NCBI RefSeq assembly: GCF_002865645.1
Contig: NW_020194619.1
Location: forward strand, 904,442 to 968,441
Length of the DNA stretch: 64,000 bases
Source of the DNA: Hyaloscypha bicolor E
Lineage: Eukaryota; Ascomycota; Leotiomycetes; Helotiales; Hyaloscyphaceae
Reading direction: 5' to 3'
Part shown: positions 23,392 to 36,400 of the stretch, piece after piece
Numbering within the stretch: position 1 is the first letter of the stretch
How the letters are laid out: each line of letters opens with the position of its first letter
Notes under the pieces: generated by a model
What the model saw: only the letters and a program-made list of their open reading frames with translations
Told to the model about the DNA's origin: nothing
Databases searched by the model: none
Translations under genes and position numbers: made by a program

Positions 23392-26300
23392 CTACGTAAA
23401 AGTACTACAATTTAATGTGAATCGTAATGGAACTACTACTAAAAACGTCTTGCAAATAGCTATAGAATTAGATATTAAAGTCCTAGTAATCCAGGAACTA
23501 TGGGTAATAGTAAGAGATAGTAATAATCGGAAATATCGTTCCATTATATACTCGAGCTATTATTAAATACTCCCGAATTACGGTACCTTGAGACCTAGAA
23601 CCTTAATTTACGTAGCCCGTGAATTACAGGCTAGCCTAGCTCAAAACTCACCAAGTAATCCAGATTGCCTAATTATAGACTTAAGTCTAGGTACACTAAA
23701 AATGCAGCTAATTAATTTCTATAATACAATTCACCCAGAAGACCCTAATAGTATATTAACTATATTAAGAGAGGACATTTTACCTACTACTCTCTTTAAT
23801 AGCTCTTTATTACTAGGCGATTTTAATACACATTATCCTTGGTGGGATCCCCTAAGGCCTTAAAGCAGTCATGTAATCCATTTAATTAGCTATATAGAGA
23901 GCTATTCTCTAAGGCTATTAAATAAACCAGGGGAAGGTACCTTCTATAGATCTAATATGTTTACTCCTTCCGTATTAGACTTAAGTTTTGCTACTAGTAG
24001 AATAGTAACTAAGATCAAAGACTGGCAAGTGCTACCAGACTTAGGTTCTGATTACTTTGGGGTACTATTTACTATTAGTAAGTCGACTTATAGCTCTAGT
24101 TCTAATCCAGTCAGATTTAATACTAGGAAAGCGGACTGGGCTAAATTTACAAGCTATCTTATTAGTAGCCTTAATAATATGCCCTTTTCACTTACTAGTA
24201 TACCTGGAAACCATGAACTAGACCTATTAGCTAAAGACTTTACTAATAGAATAGTGGATGCGGCTAGTAATAATATTCCAAAATCTACTATTAGTCCATA
24301 TTCTAAACCCTGGTGAAATGAGGACTTAAAGACTTTACGTAAATTAATGCTATACTATAGCCATAAGTCTAAAGCCTTAGGGTATACTCTCTATAAACAA
24401 GAACTCCAAAATGCAAAGAATACCTACTTTATTACTATTAAAGGCGCTAAGCTAGCGCATTGGAATAAGTTCTTAGAGAATAAAGACTCCCAGTCGATTT
24501 TTAAAGCTATGAAATACACTAAAGATACCTTATATGAACCGATCCCTAGTATCTTAAGTAGTAATAGTGGAAATAGTAGTAATAGTAGTAATAGCGATTT
24601 AAAGTCGACTTTCCAAGAGAAGTGTAATATCTTTAGAGCTGAGCTTTTCCCACTACCCCCTAATACTAAGCCTATTAGCCTAATAAACTATAGGCCTAGT
24701 TTAAAGTGGAACTGGCCTATTCTATCCAAAATAAAGCTAGAATAAGCATGCACCTCTAAGATAAAGGGGAAAACCCCAGGACCAGACTTAGTTACTCAAG
24801 AGATTATAGTCCACGCTTATAGAGCTGCTCCAGACATTTTTTATAGGCTATATTCCTTATTTATTAATAAGGGGTACTACCCTAAAGTCTGGAAACAAGC
24901 TACTGGCTTTATTCTAAAGAAATCAGGAAAACCAAACTATTCCCTACCTAAAGCATATCGAGTTATTTCCTTACTTAATTACTTAGGGAAGGTTTCTGAG
25001 AGAATATTAGCTAAGAGACTTAGTTATTTAGCCGAGACTAGTAACCTATTACACCCCTCCCAAATAGGAGGTAGGCTATATAAGTCAGCTATTAATACTG
25101 CTTTATTACTACAGAATGAAGTAGAGACTAATAAGTCCTATAAGCTGAAAACTACTACTCTCTTCCTAGATATTAAAGGTGCCTTCGATCACGTGTCCAA
25201 GAATAGGCTATTATAGATCATGATTAGTTTATTACTACCCACTAGCCTTATTCTCTGGGTATTGTCGTTCCTAGATAACCGAGTATTAAGACTAGCTTTT
25301 AATAATAGCATAGAAGCATTTAAGTCTATACTTACTGGCATTCCACAAGGGAGTCCTATATTACCTATACTATTCCTGATCTATATCCGAGATCTATTTA
25401 AATTAGCAAACGTCAGTTTTAAGTCCTATTTAGATGATATAACCCTTACTACTGCTTCTAATAGCCTTAAAAAGAATATTAAGACTTTAGAGCGGGAAGT
25501 AAAGGATATAGTCGATCTAGGGAATAAAAATGCTATTAGCTTTGATATAGATAAGACTGAGCTCATTTACTTTAATAATTCCAAGAACAAACCTAGCTTA
25601 AAACTACCTAATGGGGAACTAGTTTCCCCTAGTAAAGTAGTTAAGTGGATAGGAATATATTTCGACGAGAATCTCAGATTTAAGGAACATATAGCTTATA
25701 GGACTTCTAAAGTAAAACAAGCCTTTTATAGGGTTCAAAGACTTACGAATATATCACGTGGTTTATCCCCATTTGCAATTAGATAGCTATATTTAGCCTG
25801 TATTACTAGTATAATAGACTATGGTTCCTTACTATAGTGGAAGACCGAAAATAAAGCTCAAATTAGGCCTTTACAAGCTATTCAGAACCTAGCTTTAAGG
25901 AAAACTTTAGGAGTATTTAAAACGGCTCCTATTATTCCTATAGAGGTCGAATTAGCTTTACTTCCACCTATTATAAGGCTAAACCATAGTTATTGCCAAT
26001 ATGCCCTCCGTATCCTTAAATTAAGTCTAAATTATCCTATTAGACTAGAGTTTGAGAAGTCCTTCCAAAGATCTAAGTAATTAGAATTAGTAGACTCTAA
26101 TATAGACTCTATTTATAGTCTAAATACAGATCTAATTCGAGATCATACGGCTAAAATGTCCCAAATTGAAATTATAGTCGATTCTATTAAGGAACTTATA
26201 GTCCCTAAGAACTTAGAGACTATAAGACACTTTTACTTTGCTCCCTGGAACAGAGAAGTACCATATAAAATCACTATATCAAGATAGCCTAAGGAAGAGA

Positions 26301-27298
26301 CTACTATATTACATAATCTCTATTTAAAGACTTTATATAATAATAGCTCTATATTATCTATATATATAGATAGATCTCAAACTCAAAAAGGAATCGGAAT
26401 AGGCCTAGGACTCGTAGTCTATAGTCACGAAACTCCCTATATACTAGTCATAGCTAAACATAGAGAAAGCCAGAATATAGGTACTAGTGCTATAGTCTAT
26501 AATAGAGAACTAGAAGGCGTTACTAGAGCTATTAAATATGCTAGTAGTAAAGCAAAGAGAGGGGAGCTTTATAATATCTATATAGATAACCAAGCTAGTT
26601 TACTAAGATTAAAAACTCCTTCTAATAAGCCGGGACAAAGTTAACAGATTAGAGCTATACTAGCCACTAAAGCCCTTATAGCTAAAGGAGCTAGTATAGA
26701 ACTAATCTGGGTCCCAGGCCACACAGATATAATTAGGAACGAAGAAGCAGATATACTAGCTAAAATAGGCACTACTTCCCCTATATCAGGTGACCCCGAA
26801 TTAGTAAAAACCTCCTTTACTTTCCTAAGGGTCCAAATTAATAAAGTTAAGAAACAAGAGTATAGACTACTTTTAGAATCTTATACTAAACCAAAGACCC
26901 AGCTAGAATTATATAGCAATATATATCCGTGGAAAGTATCCAAGAAAATACAGCTACCTTTAGGAACTTTAAGGCTACTAGCTAGTGCCTTCTTCTAATT
27001 AAAGCTAGGCCACGGATATATAAAGTCCTATTTATATAGGCTAAAAATAGCGTCTAATAACAAATGCAAATGTGGGAAGACTAAGAATGCAAAGCACCTC
27101 CTTTTATATTGCAAGCTATATAAGGAGGAACGAATTAGACTATTTAGTCTATTCAAGGGTAGCTTGGAGGCTAGTGCTTTTAACCTACGAGTTCTATTAC
27201 ATACGGAGATTAATATTGTATACAATGAAAATATGGCAATAAGTGTAGACCTGAAGTGCGTGGAAGTTGTGGAGAAGTGGAAACTAGGGGGTAGATAA
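23384..27298 (+). pseudogene. LINE copy E ORF2: endonuclease, reverse transcriptase, RNase H
   Basis: One frame of 1,305 codons, ending at TAA 27,296-27,298, is kept without net indel but carries about eleven internal stops. The domains in order are: AP endonuclease (QELW near 23,500; LGDFNTHYPWW at 23,812-23,847); reverse transcriptase (FDH near 25,185, GIPQGSP near 25,337, intact YLDD at 25,427-25,438); RNase H (Asp 26,369, Glu 26,507, Asp 26,585, then GHTD and EEAD near 26,720-26,756); and a C-terminal CxC...H...C knuckle at 27,065-27,112. It overlaps the end of ORF1 in another frame, and no ATG lies near that junction. The product would nick and reverse-transcribe at the target. Catalytic residues are still present, so nonsense changes alone disable it. 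Confidence 0.9.
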
Positions 27299-27626
27299 GA
27301 TATGGGCGTGGAATATAGGAGGGAAATAGGAGGGAAATAGGGGCTTGAAATATTAGGGGAAGGGGAATAGGTAGGAATAATTGTGGGAAGCTAGAATACC
27401 TGAGAGGATTTGTCGATTATAATACTTCATTATTTTCTTTATTTCTCTTAAGTTTTTATTCTAGGGGTACCGTCCCCAACCTATTTATTACACCCTTATA
27501 TTGGATTTTTGGGCTGTATATTTAGCTACTGAGACATACGCTGAGCCTAGCTAGCTAGCTACCCGTGCTATATAGTTCTAAACTAATAAAGTACGTTAAA
27601 AGGAAAAAAAAAAAAAAAAAAAAAAA
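27299..27626 (+). repeat. LINE copy E 3' UTR repeats and poly(A)
   Basis: The 3' UTR begins with imperfect repeats built from GGAAATAGGAGG (about 27,310-27,380). It continues with about 220 bp that is conserved, in reverse, at 13,270-13,440 in copy C, and ends in 23 A residues. The poly(A) tail shows the transcript orientation and the insertion point next to Gypsy element 2. Confidence 0.88.
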
Positions 27627-30600
27627 TAGCTATACTATTCTAGAATCTCAAATGGGTCTTCTATTTGGTTTTCTAGTTTCTGGCTCGAATAATTGGATTT
27701 CTAGTACTTTATAATAACCTATACTTTATTTCCTATTTTGAAATTAATCGAATAATAGTATTTATTAGCTTATATTATATATTATTCTTATATTTGCTTT
27801 ATATGGCCTTGAGTAAGTTACTATAATTTATATAATTAATTTACTAATATTTTAACTTTATTCCTATTTAGCTTCTCTTTAGGTAAGTTAGCTTTAATAA
27901 GAGAGTTCTAGTTCAGAGAAATATAAGGCTTATAGCCCTTTTTAGTTATAAATAGGAACTAGCTAATAGTTTTATACTAAAGAGAGACTTATTAATAATT
28001 AATTATAGTAATTCATTTATTCTAGTTATTCTAATAGTAGTTAATATACGGGTATAATCTCTAATTAAAGTATTAATTAATAATCTCTATTTATTCGTTT
28101 ATTTAGGAATAATTAGTTATAAAGAGTTTAAGCTTTATACTAATTCTTATATAGAATTCGCTCTAAAAATCAGATATAAATTAGAGTTCCTAATTTAATA
28201 TAATTATTTCTGGAATAAAAATAGAAGTACTAGCTATTTGGCTATAATTATATCTTATATAGGAATTATAATTAGGTATTTAGATAAGTAATTTATAAAT
28301 ATAATAACTATATTATAGCCTGATTTACTTTCTAAATAGCTTTTAAAGTCTATAATAATATATTATTAGAAGTAATTAGAAACTAGAAAGAGATAAAGTA
28401 AATCAGGCTTCTTATTTCTAGATATATATAATCTCTTATAAGTATAGTAATTACTATAGTATTAATTAATATCCTTACTTATAGATAGCTAGTAATATTA
28501 CTTCTTTAATAGCTAACGGAGCTTTATATATTTAGAATATCCAAAAAGGGATTTATTATATATTTTATAAATTAGGGCAATTTATAAAGATAGTCCGGGA
28601 ATTATTTCGTTCTCTATAATATAAAGTCTTCTATAGTATAAAAGGAGGCCGTCTTATAGTATCCAGATATTACTTTTAGCTTGGGCTATTATATATAGCT
28701 TTTCTAGATCCGGTAATATATAATTATTTTATAGGATTTTATTTATAAGTTATAAATTATTATATTTGATAGGAGCCTCTAATAGTGCTTCTATAGGAGC
28801 TACTATAGCAGAGTCTACTAGTAAAGCTTCTAAGAAAATATCTTTCTCTAAAGGAATTATATTTCTAATAGAAATATTTTCTTTTAGAAAGTTTTTAGTA
28901 TATATTTGGTTTTCCGGACCAAATTCCGGATTAAATAAACTAATCTTATAAAGTATTATTATAAACTATAAGTTATAGATAATCTCCGGATTAATCTTAT
29001 TTTTAGAAAGAAGTACTTGAGTTTATAGCTTTTCCTTAATCTAGCTCTAAGTATCTATTTTATCTTGTCTTTATAATAAAGTATCTGCTTATTTATTTGA
29101 TTTTCTAGAATAATATATAAGCTTAAAGTAATAGTAGGATAAGAGCTTAGTTTATCTAGCTTATTAAGAAAAGAGCTTCTTAGTAGTTATAAAATATTCT
29201 AAAATATAGTAATTAGAATAGACCTTAAAGGAAGTATTCTAAAAGCCCTCTAGCTTAGTTCTTTATTTCTCTAGTATTTGAACTATAGTAAGTATTTCCT
29301 TATTATATATATTATAATTAAGCTTTACTAGAAGTATGGTTTTAGAAAAATAAGCTATAGGATACTAAAGGCCTGTTTCTGGGTCTTATTAAAAAAGTAG
29401 GCTAGTAACTATTTCTTTAAATATATCTGTTTCTATTATTATAGGCAGATCTGAATTATAGTATTATAAAACTAGAATAGGAATTATAGTTTCTTTTAAA
29501 TAAGTAAAAGCCTCTCGGTATTATTCGGATTATTTAAAGAAAATATTCTTTTTTATAAATAAGATAAGAGATCTAGTAATTTGTTTGTATTTTCTAATAA
29601 AGTATTTATAAAAGTTATAGAAGCCGAGAAAGAACTATATATTCTTAACTATTTTTGGGAGTTACTAGTTATATATTATTTCGATTTTATTAGGATCTAT
29701 TTTAATACTAGATATAGAAATAATAAAGCCTAAATACTTTATATATATAACTTTAAATTCTAATTTCTTAATATTTATTTAAAGGCCGGTAAGATACAAG
29801 TAGTCTAGTACTTTTTATATATACTATTTATATTTTACTAGGTTCTCTAAATAAATAAGAATATTATTAAGATATATTATATAAAAGTTATTTAGATATT
29901 TAAAAAATATATTATTTATATAGTATTAATATATAGCCGGGCTATTTATAAAGCCTTCCCAGAAAATATTATATTTATATATTCTATAGCAGATATGAAA
30001 TATTATTAGCTCCTGAGAGTCCGGGTCTATAGCTATATAATAGAAAGCTTAGTAGATATCTAATTTAATATAGATCTTGGCTTTAGATAATTGATTTAAA
30101 GTCTTATTAATAAGAGAAAAGAAATATTAATTCTTCCGGATAATATTATTTAGATAGCAGAAATTAATATAGAAATATAAATCTTTATTTGCTTTCTTTA
30201 TAAAAAGAACTAGTAAAGTAAAGGAAGCCTGACTTGCTTTAATAAAGCTCTTAGCTAGATTATTATTTAAGAAATACTTAATTTCTAGAAGCTCTTAAGT
30301 AAACTACTACTAGAGGAATTAATATCTAATACTCTCGGTTTTTTTTAGGCCTTTAATCTAAATCTTATAATTATATAATCTATAAGAAAGAAGAATATTA
30401 GATTTCTTCTTAGAGAAAATAGAGGTATATTTCTTAAGTTTCGAGAATAATATTCTTTATAGTTACTAAAGCTCTATTTTTCCCGGTTATTAATTCTCTG
30501 TACTAGGAATAGCTTCTTTTTTCTAAGCTTTAAGCTCCTTATTAATATTATAAATAGAGATTTAACTAATAATATTATTTTCTCTTTTGGCTATATAATT

Positions 30601-31502
30601 AAATACTATAGAGGTAAGAATAACTAGGTCTAATATTTACTCTTTATTAAGGACCTTTTCTTGCTTCTTTGGCTTTTATTTAGGTATTATATCTTAATTA
30701 GGCTATAGAAACTTCTTTTCTATAGTCTTATATAATTCCTTCTAATTAGTCCGAAAAAAGGAAAACTGCTTTAGAATAAAAGATTTCCAGGAATAGCTTA
30801 TAATAGAATCTTATTAATTAGTATTCTTTTAATACTTTTTATTAGGTTACTTCTCTAGCTATTACTATAAAGTACTAATAATATAACCGAATTATATAGA
30901 TTTAGGCTTGTTTTTTTTTGGCTATATAAGCCTATATCTTTTATAATTAACTAGAATATTAATATATACTACCTATTTTCTACTAAGAATAATATTATAA
31001 TCTCTAAGATTTAGAATAATTATAAGTATATTAATATTTTATTTATTAATTAGAAATAATACTTCTATATATTTCTTAGTAAACTTAGCTAGCTTTCTAT
31101 TAAAACTATATATAATATAGGATAAGAGAAGGAATTATAGTTTTATTTCTAAGAATTATTCTATAAGCTAAATAAGCTTTATATTAATAAAAGTATAACT
31201 ATTAGCTCTAGTATTAATAAAGGAAAAAGACTTGATTTCTAATTTATTTATACTAATAGTATAAGATATTATAAGAGTATCTTCTTCTATTAGATAAGTT
31301 AAGTTAATCTTTACTAAATCTATACTATAAGCCCCTAAAATAAAGACTTTCTTTAGGAGTACTCGTTTTCCGGTTCTATACTAGAATTAGAGCTTGAATT
31401 CTTTAAATACTTTACTAGAATAGTATATTCTAGTAAAATAGGAACTAAGTCTAGCTTAATTCTAGAAAGAGCTACCTTGGTTTTCTTATTATATAGAATT
31501 AG

Positions 31503-31547
31503 ATAATATCTAATATAGTAGCCAAACTCGTTATAGTTATAATATTT
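31503..31547 (-). pseudogene. Gypsy 2 gag zinc knuckle with all four ligands changed to Tyr
   Basis: The minus strand reads KYYNYNEFGYYIRYY. The Tyr residues at positions 2, 5, 10 and 15 have exactly the spacing of a C-x2-C-x4-H-x4-C retroviral-type knuckle, and NEFG between them is a common knuckle interior. TGY to TAY and CAY to TAY are both RIP outcomes, one on each strand. The knuckle would have bound the element RNA in Gag and cannot fold now. Confidence 0.78.
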
Positions 31548-33149
31548 AATAATTAAGAGATTTTCGATCTTTATAGGATATTACTTATACTTATAAGGAA
31601 ATATATACTTAATAAAAGTAATTAATATAGGCTCTTTGGGCTCTTTCTTAGAAGTATATTTCTTAAGAATATATAGGGATATAGTACTAGAAGTAAACTT
31701 GGCTAGGATAGCTCTTGCTTTCTTATATTTCTTAGTTTTCTTATATATAGCCTTAATTTACTAATTATTAGTAATATAGTACTAAATAAAGCAAGTAGTA
31801 TTAATAAAAGAATTATTATAGTATATATATACTAATTTCTAGAGCTTTAGTAAGAGCTTCTTATTTAGTTTATATTTAATATCTTAAAGACTAATACTGC
31901 CTTCTATAGATAGTTATAAAAAAAGAATATAGAATTCCTGAAATACTTAACTAGAGTATATTTAAAGCTTATTAAAGTTATAATAAATATTTTATATTTT
32001 ATTAGAGTTAGAATATAGCTTTTTTAGGTAGAAGTAGAATTCTAAAAGCTAATAATACTAATTCGGACTATCTTTATTTATATAAGAATTAGTTAGAATA
32101 AAAGTATTACTAATAAGTTTATTAGAAATATAAATAATCTTAAGATTCTCTAAGGAATATAAATTAGTATTTTTTTATAGTTTATTCTTAATCTAAACTA
32201 GCTAATTATTAAAAATAGTATAATCTCTAGTAAAGAGAATTAGATCTGGGAGCTTAGTAATTCTAGTACCTCTAAAGGAAATATAAAATATAGGAGATCC
32301 TAAATAGAAATAAGCGGGAAATAGTTCGGAATTCTTTTAAGAGAAGTTTAAAATAGCCAGAATAGAAGTAGTTAGAACTACTATAAGCTAATCTACTATA
32401 GCTATATAGTATTTAATATTATCCTCGAGCTTAGTATTATAGAGCTTAGTATTCTCGAAAATAGCTTTATTATAATTATAGGTATTCTTATATAAAATAG
32501 CTTTTTAGATATTTTTCTAGTAGCTTTTTATAATAATATTAATATCTGAAAGCAAGATATTAGGTTTCTTGGCCTATTTATATAACTCTCTGGTAGTAAT
32601 ATAGTCTTTGGTCTCTAGAAGCTTTATAATAAAAGTAGAGGGTTTTATTTTTATAGACTCGTCTATAAATTCTCCAGGAATACTAATGGGACGTTTAGTT
32701 CGGGAAAGGCTACTAATAGAATGACCTGAACTAGCAGGAGCTTTACTAGAAGCCTTGGCTAAAGTTAATATAATTCCTAGTTATATAGTATCCTAGGAAA
32801 TTAATTTATTATACTTTTTCTCTATTATATTCTCTCTAGTAATCTTATTACTAGTATATATATAGGGCCTATAAGGTTATAGGATAGGGCTTGAGAGTAG
32901 TAATTAGGTTACTAGTCTATAGGTACCTATTACTTTAGGACTTGGTTAAAGAGTAGCCTTTATTCGAGGTTTTTCGATTTTCGGGTTTTCGGAGGGATTT
33001 CTAATATATTACTAGTATATATTTATAAAGATATAAATACCTGATTTCTCTAAGGGTTCTAAAGCTTTTCGCTTTTATTATTCTGGAGTCTATTACTTAT
33101 ATTTCTAAGATTCTATTATCTTGGTAGTACTTATATTACTAATAGTTCT

Positions 33150-33480
33150 AAATTAGTTTATTTGAAATCCTTTATAGAATTAAAGGAAGTAAGCTTTAAA
33201 TACTATTACAGGTATAGTATTTAGGGCTTGGAAAGCAAGGTAAAAGGTCTCTTATAAAGACGATTTAAAGCTAAGGAAGGGAAAACTAGAATACAGGAGG
33301 CTATAAGGGAGTATATATATCCTATAATATACTAGTTCCGAAAGAACTTAGCTTTCTAAATATCTCTAGTATATTTTAAGTATATTTCCCTAGTAAGGTA
33401 GCTATATTACATATATCTAGAAGATATCTAATATCTAGTAAGATATCTCAGATACCGGATATCTGGGAATTATAATAATA
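33150..33480 (-). repeat. Probable 5' LTR of Gypsy element 2
   Basis: On the minus strand, this stretch upstream of the gag trace has LTR-like promoter content: a TATA-rich segment near 33,310-33,330 followed by a C/T-rich tract. A TATTATTATAATTCCC start near 33,479 would fit a former TG end. It abuts the Copia element on the right. No partner LTR is present for comparison, so the limits are estimates. Confidence 0.45.
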
Positions 33481-33484
33481 GCCT

Positions 33485-36400
33485 TATTTTTGTTTTATAG
33501 AATATTAAATTCCTATATAATAAAATTATTACTTTTTATTAAGGTTTACTAATATACTAATATATAATTTTAAACTTTTTTAATAAACTTAATTAGATTA
33601 TTAATAAGCCTTAATTATCTATTATTACTTATAAAAAAAAGTAATAAATTAATACTAAAACCTATTTTACTAATTATTAATACTATTTTTAAAATTCTTT
33701 AAACTATTATTTATTTAGAAATTATTAATATAAATCTAGCTATAATTTCGGAATCCGTAATAACTATTTTAAGTCCTATAATTATAATAATTATATTTCG
33801 AAGTTATATTTTATATATAAAAGACCTAAATACTATTTATAAAAGTATATATTAAAAAATTAAAAAATTAAAAAGGCTTAATTTAAGAATAGAAATATTT
33901 ATTAATTTAGATTCCGAAATTCTTATAACTTTAATAAATGCTTTTATAATACCTATATATAATATATTACTAGAATTAAAAAGAAAAAATAATAATAAAA
34001 ATAATAAAAACAAACTAGAGAATAATATTTTTAAAACTTTACTAATAGAAATAAATAAAGAAAAGAAATATTATTTGAATTCTTATTTTATTTCTATTAA
34101 AAGCTTTTTAACTACTTTTATTATTTTTATTTCTGCCTTTCCTATAATTAATACTCTTATAAATAATCTTATTTCTTTTTCTTTTATATATTAGATAATA
34201 AATAAAAACTATATTTTAAAGCTTATTAAATAAATAAAAAATACTCAAATATTTATAATTAATAATATATTAAAATATAATACTTATTATTTTTATAAAG
34301 TTATAATTAATACTAGAGCTTCTAGATTTTTAATTACTAGTTCTAACTAATTTCAAGCTTTATATTAAACTAATAATAGTATTAAACTTAATGAAATTAC
34401 TAAAAATGAAATTAATATCTAGTTTAGTATCGGATTTATATTTTCTATTAGATTTATAATAATAAAAATATTAATTAAATAAGTATAATTCTATATTATA
34501 TTTATAGAAACTCTATTTTTATTTAATTTAGCTAATATAAATAAGCTAGGGATTTATTTTAATAATTTTATTAATAATTTTATTATTTTTATTATATATT
34601 ATATATTTATAATATAATGTTTTAAATACTTTTTCTTGTTTTAAAATATTATATTATAAAGCTTTATTTCCGAATTCTTTATTTATAATTCCTGTTTTCT
34701 TATAAAAATTAAATTATAATATTTATATTACTATTTTAGTTATTTATTTATTAGTAAACCCTGAAATATACTAGAATAAATAGGCTATAATATTAATATA
34801 AAAGCCTTTAAATACTTTATAAAATATTATAAATAATACTAGAAATTCGAATAATTACTAAAATAATTCAAGTTTAATCTAAAAAATAATATTAGCTTTA
34901 ATTACTTTATATTATTAATAAAGGCATTTAATATTAAATCGGCTAATAGCTTTGAAATATTAGTATTTTATATATTTGAAATATTCTAAAATAGTATTAG
35001 ATTAATATTTATTTAGGTTCTTTTAATTAGATTATAATAAATACTAGAATATAATTCACTAATAAAAAGTTTATTTAATTTATAAATATTATAGGAATTA
35101 AGGTCAAAATTATTCTTATAAAAGCTTATAATTCTATTAGAATTATAAAATACTATTATAACCCGATTTAATATATTTATTTTATTATTATAGCTAAAAT
35201 TAATAGAACTAATAAGAATATTATATTTTTCAAATAACTTTTAAAGCTATTAATAATTTTACTAAATTTAATAGTATTATTTTAATTATTTTAATTTATA
35301 ATAATTAAATATAATACTATTAAATTTAGTAAAATTATTAATAGAAATTTAAAAGCTTCAAATTAGATACTAGATTATAAATATTCTAAATACCCGAAAT
35401 AGTTCTAGTATTATTAATATTTATAAACTTTTCTTAAATTCGAATATTTTTATATAATATAAAAGAAATACTAGTTAATCTAATAACTAGAATAAATTAT
35501 ATAAACTAGTAGCTATTAATAAAAAGAATTATATACTAGTTCTATTATATAATAATATTACTTTCTATTTAATCTTTATAAAGCCCTTTTATATAAGAAA
35601 TATTAAGGTTATTACTAATAGCTTTAAACCTAAAACTATTTCTAAACTTTATAATAAAACTAAAAATAATATAAATATAATTTCTTTTACTATTTTTATT
35701 ATTTTATTAAAATATAATAGAAAATGCTTTTATAAGAACCCGGATATTATAGTGTTTCTATAGAATAATAATTTATATAAGAACTTTTATTAAGTTAAAG
35801 TTATTAGTTTTCTAGAAAAGAATATATTTAAGATTATTTCTAGATCTCAAATATTAAAAAAAGTATATATTTTTAATTTCTAATTTATTAATAAAATTAA
35901 AAATATAAAAAGAAAGTTTAAGAAATTGAGACTAGTTATTTAAGCTAATAATAATAATAAGAAATATATAATATTAATATAATTATTTATTATTTAATAT
36001 ATTAGTTAAAGAATTATTTTTAGTATTACTATTATAATAATAGATATTATAAAACTATATTTATATAATATCTTATAAGCTTATATTTAATTAATAACTT
36101 TATTTAATTATAATTTTTATATTAACTTATTTTATAAGTTTACTAAAAAACTAAATTTAAAAAATTATTATATTTTAAAAATTATAAAACTATTATATAA
36201 TATATTAGAAACTAGAAATTACTAGTTTAAAACTTATTATTTCTATTATTTTAATAAGCTTTTTATAAAATAATTAACTTATAATTCTTGCCTTTTCTAT
36301 AATAAATAATTTTTTAAAATTATTAGTTTTTAAACTAATAATTTTATAAAAACAGAATAACTAAAGCTCTAAAAAGCTAAGTTTTTAATTAAGAAATATA

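Larger units (their letters stand above)
21641..27626 (+). mobile_element. LINE copy E, full length with poly(A) tail
   Basis: This is a complete Tad/I-like LINE of 5,986 bp. It has a T-rich 5' UTR (21,641-21,774), ORF1 (21,775-23,391), ORF2 (23,384-27,298), a 3' UTR with GGAAATAGGAGG-type repeats, and 23 A residues at 27,604-27,626. It sits beside the integrase end of Gypsy element 2, so it probably inserted into that element. A target duplication could not be defined because its 5' side is copy D. It is the least mutated LINE in the window and is useful as the reference copy for the family. Confidence 0.92.
27627..33480 (-). mobile_element. Ty3/Gypsy element 2, 5' LTR to integrase, RIP-degraded
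   Basis: On the minus strand this reads, right to left: a 5' LTR (about 33,150-33,480); a gag region (about 31,500-33,000) with a CCHC knuckle remnant at 31,503-31,547; reverse transcriptase (about 29,700-30,400), with the active site reading YLNN where YLDD is expected (29,868-29,885); RNase H (about 29,100-29,600); and integrase down to a DPFEILEQ motif near 27,650 that matches the GPF/Y segment of Gypsy integrases. The rest of the integrase and the 3' LTR are missing at the junction with LINE copy E. Register is mostly preserved, with stops dominated by TAG/TAA. Confidence 0.87.

Noticed and set aside
27028..27225. Minus-strand frame near the LINE copy E 3' end
   Set aside because: It is the complement of the ORF2 C-terminal knuckle region; the plus strand carries the conserved protein.
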